Assembly (NCBI GenBank): GCA_014871385.1
Contig: CM026426.1
Location: 44,812,484-44,876,483, forward strand
Source: Ceratodon purpureus
Lineage: Eukaryota; Streptophyta; Bryopsida; Pseudoditrichales; Ditrichaceae
DNA length: 64,000 nt
Direction: 5' to 3'
Shown in pieces: positions 33,956 to 44,900 of this stretch. Each line of letters begins with the position of its first letter. Position 1 is the stretch's first letter. Made by a program: the position numbers and the translations under genes. A model generated the notes under the pieces. The model saw only the letters and a program-made list of their open reading frames with translations, was not told where the DNA came from and did not search any database.

Positions 33956-34011
33956 ACAACCTTTTCATAGAGCCACCGTAACTCAGCTGGTTTTGCGTTT
34001 AGGTCGACCAT
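33956..34011 (-). pseudogene. 5' fragment of the interrupted ParB-like gene
   Basis: From an ATG at 34009-34011 (minus) the frame reads MVDLNAKPAELRWLYEKVV and runs into the ACAAC target duplication; the same frame continues at 14148 with DPEGTIIARG. This shows that the LTR element landed in an exon. Whether this ATG is the true start is unknown. Confidence 0.5.
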
Positions 34012-35127
34012 CGCCCATCATAATCAGAATCACAAGATTAGACCATCAAAGTAGAGTCTCACTTCATCGGCGGATAGCCGACGGGCTCGGCAGTCCCTCC
34101 ATATTGGCGAACAGCCGACAAGGGGAAAGGACACTCCCTCCTCATCAGCTGACAGCCGTCGGGAGAAACAAACCCAGATGAGAAAAAAGAAACTTAAAGG
34201 ACTCAACAAGGAGAGGCCTCGGTGGATAGCCAACGGGGGGACAAACCAAATGAAATAACAGAAACTTGAAGGACTCAAGAAGGGGAGGCGTTGCCGGACA
34301 GCCGACGGGACAACTTACCCAGTCTCGGAGGTAGCCATGTCGTCGGCGGATGGCTTTTCATCGTCGGCGGACGATCCGAGCACAGCAGCTGACGCGCGCA
34401 GGTAAGGAGCCGACGTCCTGAACCCTAGCAGTCAACGCACGAAACCCTTGCAGCTGACGCAACCTCCGCGGAGCGCTGAGAAGAGGACAAAAGAGAGCTG
34501 AAAAAGAGAAGGCTGGAAATGAGGAGGAAATGTTGGGAGTGGCGGATGTATACTCTACAGACCCCGACCTCCGGAGACTGAATCGTCATGCCCAATGGAT
34601 CATGGCGTATGGCCATGTACATACCATCTATGCATGAGTGGTCATCCCTAACATCCATCCCATCACGCCACGTAGAATGATGATGGGACGTGTTTTGACT
34701 AATTTCGAATCCGTCACCAAGTCATGATGGCGTGGGCAAGTGACGTGACAGCTGCTGTAATCGCCACGTTCAAATTCGTAATAATGAACTAACATTGTTC
34801 TGTGGCGGCGGGGGTATCTCGCCGCCATGATGGGATCTTCATCTGTTCAAGGAGCGCAAAATTGAATTTGATTCTGGCGCCAATTTGTACTCCTAGGAAT
34901 TCATAACTAACCCATTGTCAGATGCGCATGCTTCATTCTATTTCTGTCATTGCACTTTCGATTCCCTCTGAGAGTGCTCCTCACGCACACATCTCTTGAG
35001 AGGACCGATATCATTCTCGTATGTGCTTAACTGTCCAGCACCTTCTGCTGCCGTTTCCGCTGTCTTCGTCTATCATTTCTGATTGGACAGTTGAGAGGAG
35101 TCTCTGATTGGACAGGTTAGAGGACAC
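34012..35127. promoter_or_regulatory. non-coding region with a cluster of dispersed palindromes
   Basis: Upstream of the minus-strand ParB-like gene and of the plus-strand genes from 35.7 kb. Within 34066-34306 there are five full-length members (34066, 34103, 34144, 34218, 34290) and two half sites follow at 34342 and 34363 (GTCGGCGG), at spacings of about 20-75 bases. This is the densest cluster in the window. No gene is seen in the rest; short frames at 34425-34828 lack domain features. Confidence 0.5.
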
Positions 35128-35529
35128 CCATTAGGAGAAAAATCAGGTCACAAAAAGGCCGTGTAAGCGGCACGTGAGAGAAAAAAACGGGCGCTGCCCG
35201 CGTACTTTTTGACATGGCATGTGAGGTGCCACCGTGGTGCCAGCAACCGCCACGGGGGCTCGAACCAATGACCTCCGAGGGAGGCGTGTGGAGGGCACAT
35301 CTACAGTGTCGGGCTAACACAACCTGTCCTCTTGGGACCAAAGCCCGAGCCGAGGCATTCATGTCTCACCTAATATTCCGAGGACCTTTGTTGTGAGTGC
35401 GCCACGCAGTTCTGTGTGGGCAGCAACTCTGGCATCCGCTGCCAGCGGCAGAGGTGCCCAAAGTAGGGAGTTCACCTAGAAAGGGCAGGCTTACACGGCC
35501 TTATTTTGAGCTCATTTTTCTCCTAATGG
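35128..35529. mobile_element. 402-bp TIR element with a tRNA-like core
   Basis: Terminal inverted repeats of about 40 bases start CCATTAGGAGAAAAAT on both ends and share AAGGCCGTGTAAGC. The interior, read on the minus strand (about 35340-35240), has GGAGGTCATTGGTTCGAGCC, which matches a tRNA T-arm/B-box region, preceded by a D-arm-like TTAGCCCGACACTGTAGA. This combines MITE-like ends with a tRNA-derived (SINE-like) core. No clear target duplication is seen. A half copy lies at 1738-1857. Confidence 0.6.
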
Positions 35530-35563
35530 TATTGCTTTGCACAAAAGGTCTCCCGCAGTCTCT

Positions 35564-35730
35564 GTCGGCGGACCTATCCGACTTCGTCGGCGGATACTAT
35601 TTCTGTGCAAACTCCGAGTTGTCCGATCCGCGTCGGCTGCCCGCCGAGGTGTGTTCGTCGTCGGCGGATACAGTCCTCTCCGTCGGCGGGAACACTTCCC
35701 ATCAATTCTATTGGCGGTCTGTTGACGAGG
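35564..35730. repeat. cluster of GTCGGC palindromes and half sites
   Basis: GTCGGCGGACCTATCCGAC at 35564-35582, half sites near 35586, 35656 and 35682, and GTCGGCTGCCCGCCGAG at 35632-35648. Confidence 0.65.
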
Positions 35731-36529
35731 TCTTCTACTTCTATCCAATGGAAGTAGAGCTTATCCAGACGTTTCTAAGGAATGGCCGATCAAGGCGGTG
35801 GAAGGTTAAAAAGGGCGTTGTTGTGGCCCTTACTCATTCTAGGCTTTATTATGCAAGCAGGGCAGTGATCCAACGTGTAGTAGAATTTGATCCTATAGTG
35901 GTGATGGTAAAAGTGATTGAGGTTTCGGACAGCATGGAAATGAATATACCATTTCCGAATGAATGTGTGAAGTCCTTGAGCGACTGCTAAGGACGCATGA
36001 TATTATGGATGGCGGCGGACCTCAGGCCTTTCGAAGAGGTGGAAGAAGATGACATCAACACCGTTGGCTGCCCGCTTACGGATGTTGTAAAAGATGTCGA
36101 GCCCGTTCAAGAATTCCTAAACCTCGCAGAGCAGATGGAAGTTGCGCTCCTCGAGGAATCCAGAAGTTCAAAGCGTTGTACTGCCATTGGAGTTATTTTG
36201 GAGTGCTCTCTTAAAGGAACGTGGGAGGGATTCCTGATTCTCCACAGCTTCTTTCTAATAGTGAGAGTGTCGTCCGTCAATCCAGAATTCTCTGAAATAC
36301 CTGCTTTCTGCGAGTTACCGGATGTGTTAACGATCGGGTGTGCTGTGGGGCGATTGGTACTTTGGAGTGGATACAAGGTATGTCCACTTGTGAATGGCGC
36401 GTCCGCTCGCACATGGCCCGTCGGCTGCTAGCCCACAAAACTTCACTTGGAGAACGACAATGAAGAAATTGATGAAAGAAACTCCGCTCCGTCTGAGCAG
36501 GATCTGGGGACTAGGTCTTCAAACACCAT
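35713..36529 (+). pseudogene. unknown gene piece upstream of the DUF7869 gene
   Basis: One plus frame reads DEVFYFYPMEVELIQTFLRN, KKGVVVALTHSRLYYASRAV and MNIPFPNECVKSL, then after a TAA near 35990 ADLRPFEEVEEDDIN and VQEFLNLAEQMEVALLEES, then after a TAG near 36431 LENDNEEIDERNSAPSEQ. It ends at the MITE. Both stops fit C-to-T. It contains palindrome members at 36063-36079 and 36420-36436. It may be the N-terminal part of the DUF7869 gene across the MITE, but the frames do not simply line up. No domain is recognised. Confidence 0.4.
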
Positions 36530-36530
36530 A

Positions 36531-36767
36531 TTCGTTATATCGAGACTTTTCAAAGTCTCAATTTAATGCTTGACTGTAGCGTTTTCATTGATTTCTTGAT
36601 TGATTCTATATTTGTCAAAAACTTTTTGACTATATATGGAAAGATTATCCTCGAGTCGAGGATAATCTATGATTAGAAAGTTAAAAAAAGTTCGAATTGT
36701 CTAAAAACAATTGCTGAAATTGTAGGCAATAAGTCTCAAAGTACTAAAATTCTCTCAAAATAACGAA
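36531..36767. mobile_element. TA-type MITE with a palindromic core
   Basis: Inverted ends TTCGTTATATCGAGA and TTCGTTATTTTGAGA, flanked by TA within a CCATATGG-like target, which fits a Tc1/mariner-type insertion. Inside are strong hairpins: GAGACTTT/AAAGTCTC at 36541-36558, GTCAAAAA/TTTTTGAC at 36614-36630, and a perfect 13-bp-arm palindrome at 36642-36668. No coding capacity. Confidence 0.65.
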
Positions 36768-36768
36768 T

Positions 36769-39700
36769 ATGGTCATTCCAATAAATATTAGCTGTGACGA
36801 CGATGTGTCAAAACAGGGGGAATCTGACGTAGACACGGATGATCATAGTTGGTGTCCGGAATCCGGGACCTCGGGTACTCCTTCCACTCCAGATGCTTCA
36901 TATCCCAACCGCCACCTCTGGAGAAATCGGTATGTTGAATTTCTTAATGATGACCTATCAGTCCGTGGTAGAGCAATGATTCAAGTATTTTTACCGGACG
37001 AGGCATGTGATGATGAAGTCCTAGGGGATACAAAGGTTGGGGTTCTCTTCGTCTCTGAAGACGATCATCTGCAGATGACAACTCTCAGATGGCGTCTGAC
37101 TCACACTCGCTTAGAAGGGGGTCACCTTCTCTCTGATATAATTACTTACTGCTCCGAGAATTTAGCAGACGCCGACGCGGACGATGGTCTGGATGGTGTC
37201 CCGAAGAATGCCTATTGATCGGTGAGGAGGAAAGTTCGCTAAAAAGATGACGTCTCCTCTACTAAGCTTCGTCGAATGATTGTCCCTGCTGAATGCCGCT
37301 TAGTGAGCTCAAAGCGATGTTGCAAGGACCGATGTTGCCAGACTTTTAGATGGGAAGATACTGTGCGTATTCGTCGTAGATTTTACGCAACAACCTTCAA
37401 GGCGAGGCGAGAGATGTCCTTCGCTGTGCAAGGGCACTTACATACCGTACCTGGCAAGCGGAAGCTCTATGTTACTCTTGCGAGCGTTGACGTATGAAAA
37501 GTGGCGTGGTATATTATTCACAAAGTATCAAAATCCGCGTACTACAACTACAAGGCTTTCGCGAGAAGTGGCCGTGTCAATGGAAGTCACGGAAATTCCG
37601 GAGTACATCGTCCCTAGATTCACACAATCCAAGCACGCGCGACGTTAACCACTATCATTAATGAGAATGCCGACCAAATGCCCAATGAGTTTCGGATGAT
37701 TGGCAAGAAGAAAGTGGGCGCGCTCAAAGTACTCCTGTCTGCAATGAACTGGAATCACATGCGCGAAATGGCCAACGCCGTAATCTCCTCGTCATCTTCT
37801 TTCACTTTGGATAGTTTATTGAATACCAGTGATTACTAACGTCGGCGGCCCGCCGACCGGATGACGAACTAGCCAACTGATCGGCCTCACCTTGTGCTTT
37901 TTAGGTCAATGAGCAGTGCAACGCAAAGCCAATTTTGCAGTCTTGTGTTAGTCGCATGAGAAAGGGGTACTTCCGCAACGTTGAGGTCAAGGCGGTAGGA
38001 AGTAATTTCTCCAAGTGCACTGAGTGTGACTTCCTCGTTGAACTCATTGCAAAGTATCCTAGAGCGTCAGACGAGTTGCAGAGCTTGACAGAGGATAGGA
38101 ACAGGCATTTGAACTATCAATGAGCTTGTCGCAACATTTATTACCGATGGACAACCCAATCTATACAGAGTCCTACTGAGTTCCTATGCATCATACACGT
38201 TAAGATGGACACATCGAAAACAGCGATCTCCCGGATGCAACGTATCACGAAGGCTACAGCAAGGCTTGGTCAAATTCCGATTTCCTGTACTGGAATGCTG
38301 ACTCACGGACACGGAGATGGTGCCTACGCACACTATGCAACTGTCCTATGGCCAGGAGACCCAAATTTCACAATCTCCTCGTTGTGCAGGGTATTCCGTG
38401 CCTTAGAGAGACTACTTGTCCGAGAGACAAAAGGACTCTTTGAGGCTCCGCCACAGAATGAATTCTTTGAAGCGCTAATGCATGGATCGTCACGTTGCAT
38501 CTCCTCAATTCCATCCTCTAGAGATGAGCCACTCACTCCACCTTTGCCTGGTAGGCCTACCGTTCCTTTGCCGAAGAAGTTGTATCTCCAGCTTGACAAT
38601 TCAGCGAAGTACAACAAGAACCGGTTTCTTCTAGCATTCTGCTCGTTGCTGACGACGAGGCGAATCTTCAAGGAAGTTACAGTTGGTTTCCTGATTGTGG
38701 GACACACACATGAAGACATCGACGCCTACTTCAGCCACCTGTTGAAGCTCATTAAGCGGAAGAACACATACTGCCTTGCCGACCTTATGTAGGCATTCAT
38801 GGATTCTCAGAAGACAGTTGCCTTTATTCCAGAGGTTGTTCAGGAAGTGGCAGACTTCAAAAGTTATGTTGCTGATTTTCATCACGACGAAGGTAATGCG
38901 ATAGAAGGTCACAGTGAAATGCATCTTTTTAAGTTCTATGTAGTGGAGGATGGGGAGGATGCGGGGTGGCCCGTGATGAGGTACAAGAAGCGTGCAACTG
39001 ATCCGTCATGGCTTCCATCTGGCAAACCCGTGAAAATGTGGAGGGCAGACAAAGAGGATAAACCACGTTTGCCCGTCGGTGATCCCAAACCGGTTCCTCA
39101 TAAGCACTTATGGGGTAGTGTTGAAGTCGATGAGGGCAAGAAGAACGTGGATAAAGAGGTGGCACGAGCAGCGGAGTGTTCAGAGAAGAGAAATTTCATT
39201 AAAAGTGGATTATTTAAGAACATTGAGTACTAGAGAACTAGCATGGCTCGGGATAAGAAATACGCACAAGACATGTTACCATATGTACAGTATTGGGAGA
39301 GAATTTTAAAGGAGGTCAATGAGCCACTATCCTCCAATTCCGCCACCTTACAGGAAGGATTTTGACCTATCTCAGACTGGAAACGGGACCACGTCACCAC
39401 ATTCGATGCAGAGGACGATTATATACCGGATCCGGATATTCGTCCCGGTGACGAGGATGAGGTCGAGCCTTATCCTTTCTGCGGTCCGAAAAACTCTAGG
39501 CCAAAGTCTGTGTTTAACCCATATCGTGACGTGTTGCGTGACGATTAGGTGTTCTGTTGTCCGAGTAAGGAAGACCACCTACCCATTTGGATGGGTAGGG
39601 AGATAGAGCCTGTTATAACAGAGCGTGGTCCTAATTATGGTAAGTTCAAGGTTGAATGGCGGACTTCGATGAAGGGCAAGAAGGAAGGTAAGAAAAAAGT

Positions 39701-39896
39701 TGCGAGAGAGTGCTGGACAAGACGGTGGGAAAGGGAGTTGACTCTTGCAGAGTGGGTGGAGTGTAAATCCATCGTATACACTCATAGGACCAAGAAAACT
39801 ACGCATGAGGGCCCCGTAAAGTCCCATCTAATACCCGAAGAGGTTGCGATTGCTGCCATGGCAAACTTCGAATCGCATGGAATCTTGATGAACTAG
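36769..39896 (+). pseudogene. DUF7869-type DDE-like gene, multiply stopped
   Basis: A plus-strand frame carries the DUF7869 order: a Cys-rich part (KRCCKDRCCQTF), then KVAWYIIHKVSKSAYYNYKAF, SHGNSG, NADQMPNEF, C-x2-C (FSKCTECDFL), and the core YLQLDNSAKYNKNRFLLAF, VTVGFLIVGHTHEDIDAYFS. LDN...NKNR and GHTHEDID are hallmarks of this domain, thought to be an RNase H-like transposase derivative (family knowledge; function unproven). Downstream are HLFKFYVVEDGEDAGWPVMRY and a basic tail. An intron of 76 bases (37829-37904, GTGATT...TTTTTAG) contains the palindrome at 37841-37857. About nine in-frame stops interrupt the frame (for example 37218, 38123, 38790); most, though not all, fit CAA/CAG/CGA changed by C-to-T. 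Confidence 0.75.
37841..37857. repeat. 17-bp dispersed palindrome in an intron
   Basis: GTCGGCGGCCCGCCGAC, identical to the copy at 5048-5064, close to the donor of the short DUF7869-gene intron. Confidence 0.85.
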
Positions 39897-40553
39897 AATG
39901 ACGAGGATGAAGACTAGTTGGCGGCCCGGCGACGATTGTGATGTTAGCTCTAGAAGACGTAGGTTGTGATGGTTTCCTCTATCCACGTTATAGTTGAATA
40001 TTATAAACACTGTAATTCCTTCGAATAAGAATTGTATTTTACCATAGACCCAATATTAGTCATGTATTACGCTTGGTCCTCAATTTGTTGTTCTGATGCC
40101 TTTCTTTTCTTTCTTCGGTGATCGTCGGCTATCCCCCGATGCTTCTAACCATACTAGATAAGCATCATCAGCAGTGACTTCGTGAGGCTGCTCTAAATTG
40201 TATGGCCTGTGATTTTTACAGTGGACACTGTTACACTAGTTGGCTGCCCGCCGACGCTTTCCACAACATTGGTAAAACCACTACACGCTTGGAGAAACTG
40301 GGAAAAAATATTTATTCATTTCATTATATTCTTATCGGAGTACAACGGTACTGTTCCGCCCTCTACATGTTACTTTGTATCTTGTAGACATCAGAGATGC
40401 CACTACTCCTAAAGGTTTAGTAACAACTGCTAACCATGAATTCTACAACTATCTTAGTGTGTGAAGCAGCTCTATTGAAAACAAGCTGGACAATGTCAAC
40501 ACTCACTAATTCTCTCGTAGCCTTTGTACACGGGGTCAAGCCGCATATGGTTG
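39897..40553. other. non-coding, three palindrome members
   Basis: Downstream of the DUF7869 frame. Palindromes: GTTGGCGGCCCGGCGAC at 39917-39933, a degenerate one at 40124-40140 and GTTGGCTGCCCGCCGAC at 40239-40255. No gene is seen. Confidence 0.5.
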
Positions 40554-41084
40554 CTAACGGCCATGCAGCCATCGATCCTTCGCACTAGACTTGGCTTGGA
40601 CAGCACTACACCGAGTATTTACAGATGGAAGCATGGATCCAAACGACGAATACGATGACAGCGGGCTGGCGTTCCCTTTGCACCACTGATCTTGGCCAGA
40701 GTGACGACTTCTTGCACCCTCCGAGACGTCATATGCTTCGTCAATGACGCGGAGCCAACCTGTTGTTGACATGGTGTGCGTTGACACTGTCCCATTGTGG
40801 CTGAAGTGAACGCTGCCAGCACTCTCGGACTCCTTAGACTCCTCCGACGTTAGTGGAAAGGCGATTGCGGAAGCGTCAGATATCTCATGCAATTCTAAGG
40901 TGCGAGCAAGGCTCCAATACCACTCTGCACATGGCTGTAGAAGGCGTGTAATGTATTTGAAAGCAGGAATGGCGGTGTTGCGAGAACAAGCGACCACCGC
41001 CCTATACCATGGCCGGAGCTCCTCGACGTCAGCCGGTGTCTCCTGATACTGCAGATACCCCACATTTCTATTCCGCCTCCTCAT
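40554..41084 (-). CDS. hypothetical protein, 176 aa
   Basis: Uninterrupted ATG-to-stop frame beginning MRRRNRNVGYLQYQETPADV. It includes ELRPWYRAVVACSRNTAIPA and LLQPCAEWYWSLARTLELHE, then a Ser-rich second half. No family is recognised. The hydrophobic-aromatic patterning of the first 90 residues looks protein-like; the second half does not. It may be an exon of a larger decayed gene, lying next to the DUF7869 gene and inside the palindrome-bearing block. Confidence 0.35.
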   Translation of the reverse strand: MRRRNRNVGYLQYQETPADVEELRPWYRAVVACSRNTAIPAFKYITRLLQPCAEWYWSLARTLELHEISDASAIAFPLTSEESKESESAGSVHFSHNGTVSTHTMSTTGWLRVIDEAYDVSEGARSRHSGQDQWCKGNASPLSSYSSFGSMLPSVNTRCSAVQAKSSAKDRWLHGR

Positions 41085-41944
41085 AACGACAAAATATTCG
41101 CAGCTCTAGCTTACTTCTACAGTATGCGACTGGCTGACAAAACTTGTGGCGCTCAAATGCTATGGCGAAGGGACTTCAGTACTGATTACTGGAAGCGGCG
41201 GCGGGAGTTCTTCTACTGAACTGGTGAAAGTTCTTGTTGCCTACTTCTCTAGGGTTTTTTGGACGACTAGTTGCCAATGTGGACCGAGCCTAGTAGCGCC
41301 TACTCTACTAGTCGGCAAGTAGCCACCTAGGACTAGCTTAACTATCTGCAGCTAGCCGCACCTAACCTAGTAGCGCCTACTCTCCTTGTCGGCGGGTAGC
41401 CGACGAGGACTAGCTTAACTGCGACTAACCTAACTAGAAAAAACTTATCATCTTTGGCAGATATTTATCTAAGCGTAATTAACCAACATTGAGTACTTCT
41501 CCTGGTATGGTCTACTTTTGAAGAGTACAATTTATAATATGACAACTTATCCCAATTTCTAAAATCAGGACCGGGCATTGTCTCCTTTGCACGCTCTTTT
41601 AGGCAAACACCTCAAACCCTAAACCATATGGATAGTTACTTTTCTTCCTGATGTATTTTTAATTCCGCTATATGTGACGATTTCTCATCATTTTTATATG
41701 TATTTCAAATTCCACACGTCGGTTCAGTAAGGAAGAGGTTGACTCTCCTAGTGGGCGGCCAGCCAACTAGAAAGGACTTCAAACGTTGTGACCGTGTGTA
41801 CTGTTCATTCTGAACGACGACTCTGGATACCTCACAGACAGACTCCTCAATGTGAGAAGCCTGACAGTCGTGTCCACTCAGCGGTTCGCCGACGATCTTC
41901 CCTTCACCCGCTTCACTTCACAGATCTAAACTTTGCAGAGCATG
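41085..41944. repeat. non-coding with a duplicated 75-80-bp unit and palindromes
   Basis: Two units (about 41290-41345 and 41368-41420) share TAGTAGCGCCTACTCT and GACTAGCTTAACT. Each contains a palindrome member: GTCGGCAAGTAGCCACC at 41311 and GTCGGCGGGTAGCCGAC at 41388. Further members are at 41751-41767 and, degenerate, 41877-41893, the last of the family in the window. No gene. Confidence 0.6.
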
Positions 41945-44900
41945 TATTATTACCTCCTGGGTAATGGCCAGGCAAAATCAACAAACAAGGTGATTGGTCA
42001 CCTACTGAGCAAGCTTGTCAATGACGGAAGAACGGATTGGGATTAGCATCTTCATACTATATTACTCTCCTACAGGACTGCCTACAAAGTTACTACAGGT
42101 TACACACCGATTCAACTCGTCTATGGCTTACATTCGTTAATGCCAACAGAGTACATAGTACCGACCAGGATGACCAACAGCGAAATTGATTATACACCAA
42201 CCAGGGTTTTGGCAGCCAGGATTGCGGATGTGGAGCAGATGGATACTTCAAGACTGGAGGCCCAGGAAGCAGTAGGGGCCAAGTAGTGGAATGGAGCACT
42301 TTGGAGCCAGCATCACTACAAGCAAAGAGATTTTCAAGTGGGCGATTATGTGCTCTGGTATCCCAAGGGCCACAAGGAATATGTGGGGAAAATATAGAGA
42401 TAGAGAGTGAAAAAAGCTGTGAAGAAGGAGGTAGTGAAGCAATAAAGTAGCAGAGGGGTAAAAAAAAACAGTGAGAGAAAAATTAAAAATCAAAAGAAAA
42501 ATAAAAATGAGCAAGAAGAGGGACAACAATCAAGGGAAGGAGACATGAAGGAGGTGATTGAAAAAAATAAAAGAAATGAAAAAAATTAAGAGGAAGAAAA
42601 AATTAAAGAGAAATAAGATAAAGCTAAAAATATATGAGAAAGAAGGGTTGCAAATTACTGGATTTGGAGTATTAGAAGCCGTAATAAAGGAGAAAAGGAT
42701 GGGAGAGTTACTACTGCGGCCCATTAAGAGAGAGGAAGGAGAAAATTCATCTAGGCAGGAGGAATCATCCATTCGCCAAGACCAAGGATGAATGAGAAAC
42801 GAAGTTCCATCCAAAGTGGATGAATTTTTCAGAAAGGATTGGGTTGTTAGGGTTGCGACATCTGAGCAATATCGGAGTGCCGACGTCACATTTTGGAGCT
42901 GCCAGCAAAATAGAGCCTAGCAGTGAGTTATGGAGGGATGAAGAAGTGAGGGAGAGCAAAGAGTTAGGAGCCAAGGCCGAGGGAGATCACGGGAGGAGAG
43001 TGGAAACACAGCAGCAACTGAGCTGCCAACCCCACCAACAGAGGCAACCAGGAGCGCAGAAGATAGAAGCAGCGGCGGCACACCCTCAAGAGGAGCAGTG
43101 GCGGCGGCCGGGCAAGAAGCAGCAGATAAACTAAGAAAAGAGCCGGTGGCAGCTTGCAAAGGAGCATCAGTTAGGTCAAGAAGAACAGCGACACCGCTCG
43201 GAGGAGAAGCAGCAATGGACCCAAGAGGAGCAGTGGCGGCGAGCTGAAGAGGAGCGACAGCTGATCGAGGAGGATCAAAGGCGTTTGATCGAGGAAGAAC
43301 ATTGGAGGATAATAGACGAAGAGCAAAGGCAGTGCCTCAACGGCGGAGTTAGAGACAGCTGGAAAAGGGAAACCCTAGGAGGCGGCGCCGAGTCGGGCAG
43401 TAGGAGACAAGGAAACCTCGGCAGCGGGGAGCGAAGGAGCCAAGAGCGAGGAGAAAACCAAGGTGGATCATCACATCGAGGAATAGGGGCAGTCGAACTC
43501 AACCAAGGAGTAGAGGGCGTTCAGCTCGGAAGGAAGGACACACAGCAGAGGGAGAGCAGACGACACCAGCAACATCAGGACCAAGAACCACGGCTTACCC
43601 AGGTATTCTCAGCTGCCGTAGAATTTTGGAAAACTTTTCATTTAGGATACGAGGGGGACCAAGAGGGTTTCAGCCCGAATAGTAATAGACCAAGATAGTG
43701 GTGATCAGTCAGGGCTCAAGATAGAGGAGAGCAGCAAAACAGGATAGGAGGTAGAGTGAAGGTAGAAGGAACCAAAGAAGAAGAAGAAGCCCAAGAACCA
43801 CTGTTGACTTTCCGGGATGGGGCCTCGAAGAAAACAGTAGAAGTAGAGAGCAGAGGAAGAGAAAGGAGAATGGTAACAGGGGGACAGGGGGACGCCAAGG
43901 AAACAACGCCACCAAACAGGAGAGCAGGAAAGGGGACTACATGCAAAAAACAAGGACGATGGGAGACATGGAGGAGATAACAGTCTAGGGAGAAGATGGA
44001 GCACCGCCACAACCAACCCAGGGAGCTTCAGAGGGGGACCAGGCAAAGACACCAGAAGTAGAGTCGGAGCTACAGCGAACCGGGACAGGGACCAGGCGCA
44101 AACAGATAGAGACACTGGCCCGCGCACCCAAGAGAGTCACCATAGCCAGGAAGAGGAATAGAAATTTTGAGCTTTAATTCATGCCGCTGGAGTTCTGGAA
44201 AGGGTGGAAAGATCTGAAGGATGACTATTGGGCCAAAAAGGTGAATCTAGGGTCTTTTTACGAATATACATGGCCAGTACCGAGGACAGAGCTGGTCATG
44301 GACTTTGTAGAGGGGTTCCAATATGTCAAGGGAGAGAAGATGGACCAAACCACACCGATTCGGGCGACTGTTAGAGGAATCCCAATAGAAATTACAGCTT
44401 GGACCATTCGGTATGCACTCCGAATTGAGGGAAACAGGACGGCTGCAGTCCCAAAGGCCAGTGGGGAACTTGACCCGAGATACAGCAGGTGGTTTGGACT
44501 AACCCGGGCAAATCACACTTTGGATGGGACCAGAATCATCGGGTTCGATGAATCGTACCAGGACAGGGTCAAGGCCCTTGTGGAGATCATGTGTGTGAAG
44601 AAAAAATCACATTATGCCAGCAACGAGTTGCTAGAAAATATGTACTAGGCCGTGAAGAAGGTGGACCACAACTGGGCTCCACTCATTTTATCAAGCGTCT
44701 GACGCATGCTAATTCAAGTCCACACCAGCCCGACTCGCGAGATCAAGGGAGCAGAGCTAATAGACACCCTACTGAAGAGTTGGTTTCCTGAGTAGGAGGA
44801 ATATGTAGACCCAGAGTCGGCCCAAGAATCTAAGGAAATGGCAGTGAAATACCCTCGGATGTGACACCAGTGCAACCTGAGGGAGAGCTACCACCTGATG

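Noticed and set aside
35240-35340. A functional tRNA gene (minus strand)
   Set aside because: The acceptor and anticodon stems do not pair convincingly; it fits a tRNA-derived repeat inside a TIR element.
1-39896. Reassigned stop codons (TAG/TAA read as Gln, as in some ulvophyte algae)
   Set aside because: TGA also appears at Arg-type positions, and the GT29, SET, gene A and piggyBac genes read normally with standard stops. Decay by C-to-T explains the pattern better.
43705-44127. Leu/Ser/Pro-rich minus-strand ORFs
   Set aside because: They are the complement of a purine-rich Glu/Arg coding stretch in a retroelement fossil, so they are shadows.
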